NCBI GenBank assembly: GCA_037042185.1
Contig: JAXQJY010000027.1
Span: 1,612,001-1,676,000 of the forward strand
DNA from: Sordariomycetes sp. S80-01Y
Lineage: Eukaryota > Ascomycota > Sordariomycetes
DNA: 64,000 nucleotides
Direction of reading: 5' to 3'
The position numbers were made by a program, and so were the translations under genes. Below, one piece after another: positions 46,817 through 57,719 of the stretch; positions within the stretch are counted from its first letter, which is position 1, and each line of letters begins with the position of its first letter. The notes under the pieces were generated by a model that was not told the DNA's origin, did not search any database, and saw nothing but the letters and a program-made list of their open reading frames with translations.

Positions 46817-47563
46817 AGCTGCTGCCTCTGCTAGGTACCTTTATTACTGCATCCATCCCCCTCCCACCCCTTCAACGCTTCAACGGTCTGGGATCGCCCA
46901 TCTTCAAGTTAGCTCCGGCCCCCGAGCAGTCCTGCTCCTGCGCTTCCCCTTGCCATTCCGTCCCTGCCCCCCGCTTTACCGATAGCTTCATTTCAACTCG
47001 ACGCCTCTCCAGCGTCGTCCGATAGAAAAGAGCTCGACTGGAGGCAAAATATACACAAACACTCACACACAAGCCCAGCCTAGACCCCGTCAACCTGGAA
47101 GTCCGCCTCGCAGAAGCAGCAGCATCCGTGCACCGCTACTTCACATCCCGTCTCGTTGGTTCCGTCGTCGGTTCTCGACCTCTGTTCTGCTGCGGTTTCC
47201 CAGCTGCTTCCGCACGGGCATCCTATACCCTATTCGACCGTCCACGTCCATCACCTTTCGGCAAAAGCTGCCGCATGACGACGACATCCTGCCCGTCGCC
47301 TGTCTCGCCATTGAATTCAACCTCACATCCTGTCTATTTTTCTTCTTTTTTTTGTTCCCAACCCCAACCGGCGGCTTCTCCGACCCCTGCTGCGCGTCGA
47401 GGTCTGCGAGGATTGCATCGACCCTACCAGGGACTTGCCTGTTGCCCCTCCTGTCTGCCGTTCCGCCTTTTCGGGTTGACGGTCCCCGGTGGTCCACCGA
47501 CGACGACACTCGAACCCACCGCCAAACCCTTTCGCCAACTTCACCTCAAAGCTTGTCGTCGCG

Positions 47564-48593
47564 ATGCCCAACCGGAACTACCAATTCCAGCCCAGGTAGG
47601 ACCCTGGACTTCAGGCCCGCACTTGCGATCCCTCGCTAACGTATGTCAGCCGGGAATTCAGCATCACGGTGCTGGGGGCAGGTTTGTCCCTCGTCGTCCC
47701 TGGTCTATCCCCTTCTTTGCTCACCATGAATCTCAGGCGGCGTTGGCAAAAGCTGTTTGACTGGTGAGTTGGCCCCGCGTCTTCCCCATCTGGCACCCTC
47801 ACGCAGTGGCTCATGCTGGTGTAGCTCAATTCGTCCACAATGAATGGATCGAGAGCTACGACCCTACCATCGAGGACACCTATCGCACACAGCTGCAGGT
47901 CGATGTAAGTATTCAAACTCCGTGAACGGGACTCGAGCTGATCCCATGTGCGCAGGGCCGCCAAGTAGTCCTGGAGATGTATGTGTTGCACCGTGACACT
48001 TAAGTACAGTCGCTGACGATGTGAAAAGTCTCGATACAGCAGGCACTGAACAGTTCCGTGAGTAGCGTACTGCGAAGTGCAGGCCCGAATCGCTAACTTA
48101 GCAACCAGTGAACATGAGGGACATGTACATCAGAAATGGTGTAGGGTTCCTGCTGGTCTTCAGCATCACGTCTGCTGCGTCCTTGGAGGAGGTTGCGAAC
48201 CTGAGGGAAGAAATCATTCGTATCAAGGATGATGAGAACGCTCCAATTGTGATTGTTGGCAACAAGGCCGACCTGGAAGAAGCCCGGGCCGTCCCCAGGG
48301 CAAAGGGGTTTGCTGTCTCGCAGCGCTGGGAGGCTCCCTATTATGAGTCCAGCGCGAGGACGAAGAGTGAGTTGCGCTCTGTCAGGGCGTGTGAAGCGGT
48401 TGCTAACCTTGTAGCCAACGTCGATGAGGTGTTTGTGGACCTGTGCCGTCAGATGCTCCGGAGAGACGACGAGCTGGGCTACGAGGACAGACACGACGAG
48501 TACAACGACCACAGCGGTGGCTTCGGAGGCTCGTCGAAGCGGAGGAGGAGAAGGCGGCTCCGCGACAGCAACATGAAGTGTGTCGTGCTATGA
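47564..48593 (+). CDS. Ras-family GTPase Krev-1/Rsr1 (Rap1-like)
   Basis: Eight exons (47564-47595, 47650-47681, 47737-47763, 47825-47904, 47956-47978, 48029-48057, 48109-48366, 48415-48593) give 219 residues. The G motifs are complete: P-loop GAGGVGKS (20-27), switch I YDPTIEDTY, DTAGTEQ (67-73, with Gln at the Ras-61 position), NKAD and SSA. The long Gly/Arg-rich tail ends in the CAAX box CVVL, a geranylgeranylation-type signal, preceded by polybasic RRRRRR. The effector loop and tail match fungal Krev-1/Rsr1, which directs polarity and bud- or tip-site choice at the plasma membrane. Exons of only 23-32 nt near the 5' end are unusual but every junction keeps the Ras frame. Confidence 0.94.
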
Positions 48594-49135
48594 GGATTCG
48601 CCGTTGAATACTGTTTATGCGATTGCTTAAGACCAGGATACGTTTTGAGATACCACACGCCGCACATACATACACACGGAAGTTATGGAACACATCGGAC
48701 TCTTACAGCACAAGACCTCGCGGTCCGGGGACGTCGCGGTGATTCTGCACATTGGGCTGCAGACTTCTCACATTGAATATCGAGACATGAGGTGGCAGGA
48801 GAGTGATCAGACGACGGAGCGTCGGCGCGAGCATACGAGTTGCGCACACGCGCTCACACAAAGACTTAGACCAGCGGGCGGTGAAGAGCAAGTGAGCGTT
48901 TTTGGATGGTTAGATATCGTACATATTGTGAGGTTACGAGTAGAGCACATTCATAAGACATGACGACGAAATATTTCGCTTCATAAATACACGCTTGTTC
49001 AGGCTTTTGAGCTCAATGCCGCAGACCTTGACTCGACAGTGGTCGCTCGACTAGAGGAAGATCCCCATGTGCCGCCGCCACAGAAAGGGGCTGTCTAGCA
49101 AACGTTTTGAACCCCTTCTCCGTCATCGTACAACC
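48594..49135. other. Convergent intergenic region
   Basis: Nothing was recognised. Confidence 0.4.
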
Positions 49136-50185
49136 TCACCTGCCCCAGAGCAACCTCCACGCATCCGTCGCCCACCCGACCCAGCCTCTCAGGGCGGTGA
49201 CGGCGTTCATCATCCTGACATACCTCCACCTGAAGGTCTCAACCTCGACGTAGTCCTCGGCGTAGACCTCGCGGATGCCCCTCCCGCCCTGGTTCCTCTC
49301 GCGCTCGCTCAGCGGCGGCTCCCCGTCCGCCAGGTCCATCATCCGCGGCCCGACGGCCAGGCTCCTGCCCCTGACGGCCTCGTCGGCGATGAGGCGCGTC
49401 GCGGCGTCGACGACGTCCGGGATCTCGGCCGCGCCCGCCGAGCCGGAGAGGAAGATGGCCTCGGCCGCCGCCGGGAACATGCGCGACCCGGTGACGAAGT
49501 AGGGGTTGATCATGTTGACGCGGACGGAGCGGGCGAAGGCCGTGCCCACGAGGCTGCGGAACATGCCCAGCACGGCGTGCTTGCTGATGGCGTAGGGTGC
49601 CTGGCCCGGCAGCGGCACGAAGCTGGCCAGGCTGCCGAGGAGGAGGATGCACCGGTCGGTCGGGTCCGGGTTCAGGGAGAGGTAGTGCAGGCCGAGGTGG
49701 GTGGTGTAGTAGGCTCCGTTGATGTTGACGTCCAGAGTCAGGGTCGGAGGCTTGACCACCCTCCCGTCCTGGCCCGTCTGCGGGTTCTCAAACGCCAAGC
49801 TCTCCCTTTGTATGTGGACGCCGGCGTTGGGCACGACAACCTCGACACGCCCGTTCGGGCTGGCCCTGATGGCTTCCTCGAAGAAGCGCGCCTGGCAGTC
49901 GAAGTCGGTGACGTTGCAGGTCCCGTAGAAGAAGGTCTGCCGCGGGTGTTGCTGACAGAGCTCTGCGACGAGGGCTTCGCCGGCGGGGTCGTCGATGTCG
50001 CCTAGAAGCAGGTGGGCGCCATGAGATGCGAGGTGCCTCGCTATATGGGCGCCCAGGCCGTTGGCAGCGCCTGTGATGAGGATGGTCTTCCCCTGGAGCG
50101 AGGCTGTCGAGTAGGGTTTTGAGAGGTCGATGGGAGGGGACTGCTTGATGATGGGTCTGACGTCCCCCATGATGAGATTCCCCAA
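49136..50185 (-). CDS. Short-chain dehydrogenase/reductase (NAD-type classical SDR)
   Basis: A single exon gives 349 residues. The Rossmann motif TGAANGLG is at 38-45, with an acidic residue after beta-2 (LGDIDD, Asp63) that favours NAD over NADP. The NAG motif is at 120-122 and the catalytic set is Ser185 and YAISK (Tyr198, Lys202). These fit classical SDRs of the 15-hydroxyprostaglandin dehydrogenase-like group; the substrate is unknown. The C-terminal extension (about 90 residues beyond the usual 255) is rich in Trp and Arg. A second in-frame ATG (MGDVRPII, 50170) is an equally good start. The GC-rich codon use leaves a long plus-strand shadow frame. Confidence 0.9.
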   Translation of the reverse strand: MGNLIMGDVRPIIKQSPPIDLSKPYSTASLQGKTILITGAANGLGAHIARHLASHGAHLLLGDIDDPAGEALVAELCQQHPRQTFFYGTCNVTDFDCQARFFEEAIRASPNGRVEVVVPNAGVHIQRESLAFENPQTGQDGRVVKPPTLTLDVNINGAYYTTHLGLHYLSLNPDPTDRCILLLGSLASFVPLPGQAPYAISKHAVLGMFRSLVGTAFARSVRVNMINPYFVTGSRMFPAAAEAIFLSGSAGAAEIPDVVDAATRLIADEAVRGRSLAVGPRMMDLADGEPPLSERERNQGGRGIREVYAEDYVEVETFRWRYVRMMNAVTALRGWVGWATDAWRLLWGR

Positions 50186-53100
50186 GTGAACGGTGTAGAT
50201 GGGGAAATCGGAGGCTCAATGTCTGTGAGGACAGCACACATCGAATTTCAGCTACGAAAAAGGTCATCGTGAGATACAGGTGGGCGGTGGAGGCGTGGGG
50301 GCGATCATCAGGGTCCCGACGATGGGGCCGCTACCGAGACCTGATAATGCCATGGGCTGCGTCACGGCCGGACTTGTGGGACGCGTCTCTGATCCGGAGC
50401 CGAGCGTCTGGGCATGACTTCTTTCGGTTCTGCTGTGAAGCTGCCGTTGATTGTCGTCTAGGAGTAAACAGAGAGCTGTTCGTAGCCATGTTGAGAGTAC
50501 CGGGGCCGGGCGGCGCTGGTGGGCCCCAGCGTCTGACAGGCGCAGTAGAAAAGTCATCTCAGCGACTTCATTTTGCAGGAGAAATTGCGGTGAATCCTAA
50601 TTCACAACTCTCTCGGGTAGAAGCGAATGGTCTTGATCTCTCCGCCAGTGGGTTCAAAAAGGGGCGCTCTAGCATGCGTCACAGTCTCTGTAGAGTTCGA
50701 CTTGAATGGTGGACCTCACTCGGAACCAACAAGACTACTCCTAGTTACAAGTCTACAGGCGTACTAGCCGAAGCAATGCAACAGCGCGCTGTCACTCCCA
50801 ATCACAATTTTCAGGAGCTCGCATAAGATATCTCGGGTCTGGCGGGCGCTAGCTTCCTCTCGAGCGGAACGTCCAAGGGTCTTGCATTCTGTGGGAGTCC
50901 CAGCGGAGCGCAGGTTTGCCCGCCCTTGAGGCTCCTGACCTCAGAGGGCGTTTGCGCGTGGCTTCCGAGGCACTGCTCGCACTTGGAATGACCATCTGCC
51001 GAGGCCGTCATCCTTGCCCTCGAGGTCGAAGTGTAGACCCCGTATTTGAAAGCGGGCGGTCGAAGTTCCAGACCGGTCCCCATTCCCTCTGCAGGGCGCG
51101 CTGCGAGGCGATCATCGAGGATGCCTTGGCGACGCGCGGGTCGACGTGGCAGCCCTGTCATCTTCCTCCTTTGCGCGTCGCGGAATCCCCAGTGAGGGTT
51201 CGCGTTCGACAACCTCTGTCCGATTACTCAATCAGAACCAGGTGTAGCGTCCACACAACCAGCGCAGCGGCAAGAACGGAGTGGCCCCGGTCTCTTGAAA
51301 GACTCGGGCATCGGGCGGCCGCAGATCGTCTTCTGCCAGAGCCGCTGACGCCGGCAGGGAGTCGTGAGAAACCAGAAAAAGGAAGACGGAGCTGGTCGAT
51401 GGCTCCGAGCGACAAGGATGACGCTTTTTGCTTGAAACCCGAGGGGCTGAGGCCCTTGAATGGATTCGAGGACAGTGTGATAGCTGGACCGCGCTTAGTA
51501 GTTCCCGTCCAATCATAGGATCGGCGCAGGGTGCACCCAGAGCAGCTCTCGGTGAGCGACACAGAAAAAGGACTATATCAGAGCGGGGCTGAAGATGGTG
51601 ATTGACGACAGCAACGCCTGGTTTCGCAGGTGTGCCATCATGTCGCTTCCCTGACGGTTCAACGGTCGGAGAGGGTCTCGGAGAGGGCCACGGAGTGATC
51701 GTCGATCGTTCGCGTGGGTTCCTCTGTCGGAAAGGCGGGTGGTGAGGTGAGATGTGGGAGCCCCTCGATGCCGTTGTGCTACCGAGTTGAGGGGTTGATG
51801 GTGTGCAGGACGAGCTTACACCCAACAGCAAGGTGGACGGCAAGCGTATCGGGGAAGATGCCGGGAGTTTGGCGTGTGATGCGTTGAGCGTGTTGAGGGT
51901 GGCAGAGGAAAAGCCATTGCTCAACATTGCCGTTGCTGCTCTGCCGCGTATCAACGCCCTGTTGGGTCGAAGATTGTGACTGCAGTGGCAAACGGTATTC
52001 GATTTCGACCCCAGCCTTTGACCAATCTGCGGCTGGACGCAATATAGCACAGCGTCTCATGACACCTCGAGTGCCGCAGCCTCGCATGTTGATGGCTGTC
52101 GAATATCGATCTCGGTGGTGAAGCAGCGATTAAGTCATGGGGCGACCCAGCCAGACTGCTTGACTACGAGAGCCCCTGTCAAGCTGGGCCACCTGTCAAA
52201 CACCATCCCGACCGCCAGCAAGCAGGCGCCGCTGTCAACGAGCCATCAGAGGCCGTTACGCAAGGGGGTTGTTCGTTCGCGCAGGGCGTTGCCCGGCCAC
52301 GGCACAATAGCAGCATGTAGCCCTTCGTTGGTAGATTCAGAACCTAAAGGCATACTCAGATGACTTTTTTTGAGGTCTTGCGTGGTTCTTCCATCGCTTC
52401 CCTCCGACCGCAAGGAGCACTCGACAGGACGATGAAGTCGGCTCCAATGTTGAAGAGAAGAGAGGCGCACGGTGGGATGGAGAGGTGGAGCAGGGGGGCT
52501 CAGACCGAGCAGGGCTTAGCGCCTGGATCCGGACCCGAGGACAGGCTGCGGCTCGATCCAACTGGTGGATTGGATAGTTCGCTGAACAGGGGACCCCTGT
52601 CCTGTCCTACAGGGGGGTGAATTGACGTGAGGACCCTCATCGCTGTTCATCGATGGAGTTGGAGTTCTGATGGCAGATTCTGCCTGTCGACCGAGGCTTG
52701 GCGGCTTCCAGGTTGGGGAGGACAATGGGGAAGTTGAACAAGACTGGCTGGGCTGATCAACCGACACAGCGCATGGTTGACATCTGTGCGCTGTTGGTGC
52801 TCGCATGCATCAGAGGGTTACTTGGAGCTGCTGCACCAAAGCTTGATGCCCACCTGGAACAGCAGCTGCTCGTCCGGGCGGCGGTCACATCTACAGCACA
52901 GCACAGCACAGTACGGCGTCAAGGATGGCGTCCCAAGAAATGAGAAGCAACGAGTTGGCAGCAGCCCCCGGCACATGGATTGATGGAATGTTCCCAGCCG
53001 ACAAGACCACTTTGGGCTGCCGCATATCTCGCGCCATCCCTTGACACCGCCCCTTGTCGCTTTTTATCAGTGATCACGCACGGCGCAGCCTACCCGGCGA

Positions 53101-54847
53101 GGTCGCGCTCCCCATCCATCCATCCCCCTTGCCCTTGGTTGGTGCTACCACAGGTTGGTAGCTCTGGAGCTGTCCCCCAAGGGAGCGTGCCGAATTCTGG
53201 GGTCGATCAACAGCGGCACGAGGCAGATAGAGTGAAGCCACTGGCATCATACTTAATGTTCCGACATTGCGCCTCAAGCCTCGTTCCCGACGCGCGTGGG
53301 CTGAACAAATCGTTGGGCAAAAGATGCGTCGTAGAGGCTTCGAAAAACCTGGTTTGCAACAAGTTCCCATCGCTGCCCGTCAGTGCAATGCCAGTGGTTG
53401 GCGACGAGACCCACCTCCGGACCGCCATCGCTGCCCCATGTCTTTCGAGCTCCCATCCCCCAGTTCGCTTCCTTCAGCATCCGTGTGTCCTGGATCGCGA
53501 GCAGAAATCTCCCCTGTCGGACCTGTCGGGGTAATGATGCCCTACCCAGCCAGCTAATCAAGGAATGCAGGGACGCTTTCCCGGCATGGATGGAGAGAGG
53601 GCCCCGGAGCCCGAGCAGCGCAACTGAGCAGCGCAATCCATCGAGGCTGGGTTATCGTCTGGCTTTATCGGCGCTGGATGGGAATCCTTAGCTCCGTCTG
53701 CACTGGAATAGTAAACTCCCGGGGACAGAACGGAAATCAGGGCAGCGCCGGCTCTGGCGCACGCGCTGGCAGGCTTCGCAGCACCCGAGCAAAGCAACAG
53801 GCCAAGGAAAGTATTGAGCATCAAGCGTCGGACTGCCGCGTGCGGGCAACCTGGACGGCGTCGCTCACATCCTCCACCGCATCACAGGATCGCCCGCAAT
53901 TTTAGCATTCCTCTAGCCTAGCCATGTCGCCCTTTTGAGTTTGCCCGGCCGTGCCTCGACTGACCAGTCAGAGGCGCGCACGCGCACGATGGCCTGATTG
54001 CGTTGCACACACTTGGGGATGGGAGACGGGACTTTTCTTCTCTCCAGCGGACGCCGTCTTGCAGAGCTCGGTCCTCCAGTGCCGTCCGGTGTTAGCAGAA
54101 GACGTCGCCCAACTGCCTTGGCTGTGCTTCTCGACAGCAGGCACAAATGGCGCATCACGTGTCGTGCATCGTAGGGAACACTAGCAGATGCGAACCTAGG
54201 AGACGAAGTCTGACTAAGTCGGTATCGTTGGGCTGAGTGTTCCTTGAGCTCAGGTCAGGCTTGTACTGGTGAGGGGACCAGGCTTCAGAGTCAGCGCTGC
54301 CCCTTTCGCGAACCTAAGCCGGCGGGACGGGATTCAGGGCAGGGTGGGATGCATGAGTGGTGTCTCACAGGGCCGGATCGGCCACGGGCGCCCAGCGCCA
54401 TGCCCAGTGCCATGCCCAGTGTCCGGTGCCCAGCACGAGGCGCACGAGGCGAGCTCGAGCTCGAGGTCGGGAGTTGGTGATGTGAGTTGTCGGTCTTTGC
54501 AACCGCTGCTCAACCAGGACCGTCGGTTCAACAGCATTCTGTTCGGGATGGGGGTTTGCGACATGGCGGGACAGTCTGGACCCGTGCGCTGTAAGAATCC
54601 AAGGACGGACGAGCGGTCGAGGCTAGAGCTTACCAGGCTAAGGCTAGTGCCAGTGCCGGTGGCTGTTGTGTGGCAGAAGGCCAGTCATGGAAGCCTCAGC
54701 ACCCAAGGCCACTGGCATATCCATGGCACCACCACGGCACACAACTGCAGTCTCACACGCTTTCGCATAAACACCGACTCACCCCCAACATGGCTTGAGG
54801 TTTGATTATCCGTGCGATTGCAACTGGCCACAGACTTGACACTGCTC
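50186..54847. other. Long gene-free stretch
   Basis: About 4.7 kb with no recognisable protein. The longest frame (272 codons, minus strand) is low-complexity Ser/Pro/Arg and has no family features. GC content looks similar to that of coding neighbours, so it is not obviously an AT-rich repeat relic. Confidence 0.4.
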
Positions 54848-54867
54848 CTGACCTGACCTGACCTGAC
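54848..54867. repeat. (CTGAC)4 tandem repeat
   Basis: Four exact pentanucleotide units about 860 bp upstream of the Whi3 start. Confidence 0.85.
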
Positions 54868-55724
54868 CCTTTTCCCCAAGGTCGCTTTGCGCGCTGCCCC
54901 TTTGTTCCCTTCCCGCAACGCTCTTGTACAAGTCGTGTGCTCTCGGACCCTTGAACGAGAAGATCCTGACCTCCGTCCAAGGCGCCCCCCCCCCCTCTCT
55001 TCGCATATCGCCCAAGGGCTGGGGCGCGCATTCCTCGATCTTGCCAAAGCTTATCGCGTGCGCGCGATCTGTTCTCTTGCACAAATCCTACAGCAGCCTC
55101 GTGGCCCTCGGCTGGGAGGTCGACACTTTCACTCCTACACCCCCTCGCCTTCGCCTTCGCGTCACCACTCGTGCCTGCCAACAAGCCGGCAGCTCCCCAT
55201 CCCAACGCAGCCAAAGTGAAGAGGTCCGCTCCCAGATCCCAGCTCCCAGCTCCCAGCTTCGGTACGTACTCGTATCTCTGCCTTTGCCCGCGCGCACGCA
55301 CCACCTGCACCACACCACTGGGCGGCCTAGCGGGACAGATGCTAGCCTCTCACTGCAGCGGTGCATCCAGTCCACAGTCCACGGCCACCCGCCCTCAGCT
55401 GCCTGCGCCTGCGCCCTGGCGGTCCCGTACCTTACCTGCCCAGTCCCCTCCCATCCCCACTGCGCCTGGGTGTGGCCCACTGCCACTGCAGCCCGGCCCA
55501 CTCCCCTAACACCGTACCGTGACTGTGACTGGCGACTGGCACCAGCCGGCCACTCACGCCCGCGCGCGTTCTGTCGACTAACTTCGAGTCCAGTCCTCGC
55601 TGTCGCATACATACATACTTTCTTCCCTTCCCGTCGTCTCGCACAACTCGCCGCGCCTGACTTTCCTCGACCTTCGTTCCTTGATTGAGCGGCCTCGCCC
55701 GCGCACAAGGCTGATCCGCGCATC
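54868..55724 (+). promoter_or_regulatory. Pyrimidine-rich leader region of the Whi3-like gene
   Basis: It is strongly C/T-rich up to the ATG, with a C11 run at 54985-54995 and a heptanucleotide repeat at 55228-55255. It contains upstream ATGs whose frames end before the main start, so uORFs would be present if the transcript begins this far upstream. Confidence 0.4.
55228..55255. repeat. GCTCCCA heptanucleotide repeat
   Basis: Four tandem 7-bp units, one with a single change, in the Whi3 leader. Confidence 0.8.
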
Positions 55725-57719
55725 ATGACCACTGTCTCCGATCGACGCGCGCAACAGGCGCACTCACAGACTCAGCCCCGACGACTCTCGCCGACATCGC
55801 CATCCCTCTCCTCCGACAATTCTCTCGCGCACGATTCGCAGCCTCCCTACACCCGCGCCGCCATGCCCTTCGCCAACGGCACCACCGCCCATCTCAGGGA
55901 CGACTCCTGGTCGCTGCCGCCTCAGACCCTGCGCCATACCAACGCGCTCTCCATGGGCTCGACCAACGACGCCGCCGCCTTCGGCTCCGACCAACCTGCT
56001 GGAAACTCCTCCATGGCGCCCATCGGAACCCCCTCCGCAGCGAGAAGGCCGCCCTCTCCGAGAGTCAAGGTCTTGATCGCCGGCCTGCCCGCTGGCATGA
56101 CCGAGGATGCGCTGTCGTCCATGCTGGTTTGGGCCGCGCAGGACATCCTCAGCTTCAAGCTCGAGCAAGGGCCCATGCCTGATAGTTTGATGAAGGCGCA
56201 TGTCTATGTCAGCTCGATCGATACTGGCAGACTCATCCACAAGAACCTCGATGGACACCAAAACACGGCCAAGACGAGCGCCATGACCGTTGACATCTTC
56301 CATCCAGGAGGCTCCTCCGTACACAGCGCTGCCTCTGCCTCGAGGGAGGTCAGCCCGACCAGCTCTGGGGCTGCCACCACCAGCTCTGCTTCCACCTATG
56401 GAGGAACCCCCAACACGAGATCGCTCCCGCAGTCGCGCTTCAATATCGACAGCGCGCTCAACGGGCTGAGTCGCGTTACCAGCGAAACTCAGAGCTCGGA
56501 AACCGACTTTGACGGCAGCGTCCGTCGCGGCAGGGCCAGAGATGACGAGCCTCATCCTCACAGCATGAACGGCTCCGCAGGTTTCCCTACCGTTTTCGGC
56601 TCGCAATCGCCCAACGACCAGACTCCTCGCGATATGCGCATGTCGGGTAAATCCTTCATCGAGAACAACTCAAACGATGATGAGACGAGCGCTCTCATTC
56701 GCGACCCTGTCGCGTTCGCCGAAAGCGGTCCCTCTGCAACTCGGTCGCGCGCTTCGACACAAATTCCGATTGATGCAATGAATAGCTTGAGCCTGAACAC
56801 CAATATCTCTCCTCAAAATATCCCCTCGGCATCGTCTTCCTTGACGTCTCCTCACGGATACCCAATGTCGCCCACGGGCAACGGCCACCCGCCCTACATG
56901 AACGGAACCAACGGCTACCGGCCTGAACCGCAAACTTGGAGCAACAACACCTATTTCCAGCAACGACAGATGATCCCACCCTCAAACCCGGCTGATCAGA
57001 ATGCCCCTTGCAACACGCTTTACGTTGGAAACCTGCCTCTGCAAACCAATGAGGAAGAGCTGAAGGCTGTCTTCTCAAAGCAACGCGGGTACAAGCGTCT
57101 GTGCTTCCGCACCAAGAACAACGGACCCATGTGCTTCGTCGAATTCGAGGACACCTCTTTTGCGACCAAAGCATTAAAGGAGCTCTATGGGTACCCACTT
57201 CACAACAGCACCAAGGGCGGGATCAGACTGAGCTTCTCCAAGAACCCACTGGGCGTGCGCTCTCAACATCACGGTAACCAGTCCAGTATGAGCGGGATGA
57301 ATAGCATGCACGGGGCGTCGAACAGCACCGTGAATGGCTTCCCCGCTATCAGTGGCCCTCCTCCTGGGCTCTCCGCACCCCCTGGGCTTGGCCCTGTGAA
57401 CCAACACGCCGCTGGTGCGAATGGAAACCACGCCTTCCAGCAGCAACCTGGCTACAGTCCGGCCTCCATGTCCCCATGGAACGGCAGTGGACGTGGCAAC
57501 TTCAACGCTGGAGGCCAGACGACCCCTGGTGGAATGAATGGCATGAATGGGTCTCATGTGTCCAGCGCGTTTGGATTTAACAGCACCCCCGGCCCCGTCG
57601 GCCGTGGCAGTTATGGAATGCCACCAAGCTCTGCCGGTATGACTGGCAGCAGTACTCCCACTGGGTATTTCAACCCGCAGAATGCGGCGAACATGCCTCC
57701 GCACATGATGGGCCGGTAA
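55725..57719 (+). CDS. Whi3-like RNA-binding protein
   Basis: A single exon gives 664 residues. A degenerate N-terminal RRM-like domain (about 113-195, starting VKVLIAGLPAGMTEDALSSML) is followed by a long Ser/Asn-rich disordered region. The C-terminal canonical RRM lies at about 430-510: RNP2 is LYVGNLP and RNP1 region GPMCFVEFED, with GYPLHNSTKGGIRLSFSKNPLGVR closing the domain. This last signature is specific for Whi3 and its relatives, which bind G1 cyclin and polarity mRNAs and form cytoplasmic condensates in fungi. The tail is rich in Gly, Met, Asn and Pro. The ATG follows a long pyrimidine-rich leader; later in-frame ATGs (for example residue 47) exist but the first is accepted. Confidence 0.93.
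   Translation: MTTVSDRRAQQAHSQTQPRRLSPTSPSLSSDNSLAHDSQPPYTRAAMPFANGTTAHLRDDSWSLPPQTLRHTNALSMGSTNDAAAFGSDQPAGNSSMAPIGTPSAARRPPSPRVKVLIAGLPAGMTEDALSSMLVWAAQDILSFKLEQGPMPDSLMKAHVYVSSIDTGRLIHKNLDGHQNTAKTSAMTVDIFHPGGSSVHSAASASREVSPTSSGAATTSSASTYGGTPNTRSLPQSRFNIDSALNGLSRVTSETQSSETDFDGSVRRGRARDDEPHPHSMNGSAGFPTVFGSQSPNDQTPRDMRMSGKSFIENNSNDDETSALIRDPVAFAESGPSATRSRASTQIPIDAMNSLSLNTNISPQNIPSASSSLTSPHGYPMSPTGNGHPPYMNGTNGYRPEPQTWSNNTYFQQRQMIPPSNPADQNAPCNTLYVGNLPLQTNEEELKAVFSKQRGYKRLCFRTKNNGPMCFVEFEDTSFATKALKELYGYPLHNSTKGGIRLSFSKNPLGVRSQHHGNQSSMSGMNSMHGASNSTVNGFPAISGPPPGLSAPPGLGPVNQHAAGANGNHAFQQQPGYSPASMSPWNGSGRGNFNAGGQTTPGGMNGMNGSHVSSAFGFNSTPGPVGRGSYGMPPSSAGMTGSSTPTGYFNPQNAANMPPHMMGR

Larger units (their letters stand above)
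44455..47563. other. 3.1-kb stretch: 3' flank and long leader of the Krev-1 gene
   Basis: No gene was found. It holds short tandem repeats (CTGCA and GCCTCT units listed separately), CT and CA tracts, and from about 46,900 a pyrimidine-rich run up to the ATG at 47564 that looks like a long 5' UTR. Confidence 0.4.

Noticed and set aside
51232-52050. 272-codon minus-strand frame
   Set aside because: Ser/Pro/His-rich noncoding-type composition without domain or splice support.
54924-55688. 254-codon plus-strand frame ending 37 bases before Whi3
   Set aside because: Composition follows the pyrimidine-rich leader. It may act as a uORF but there is no sign of a conserved protein.
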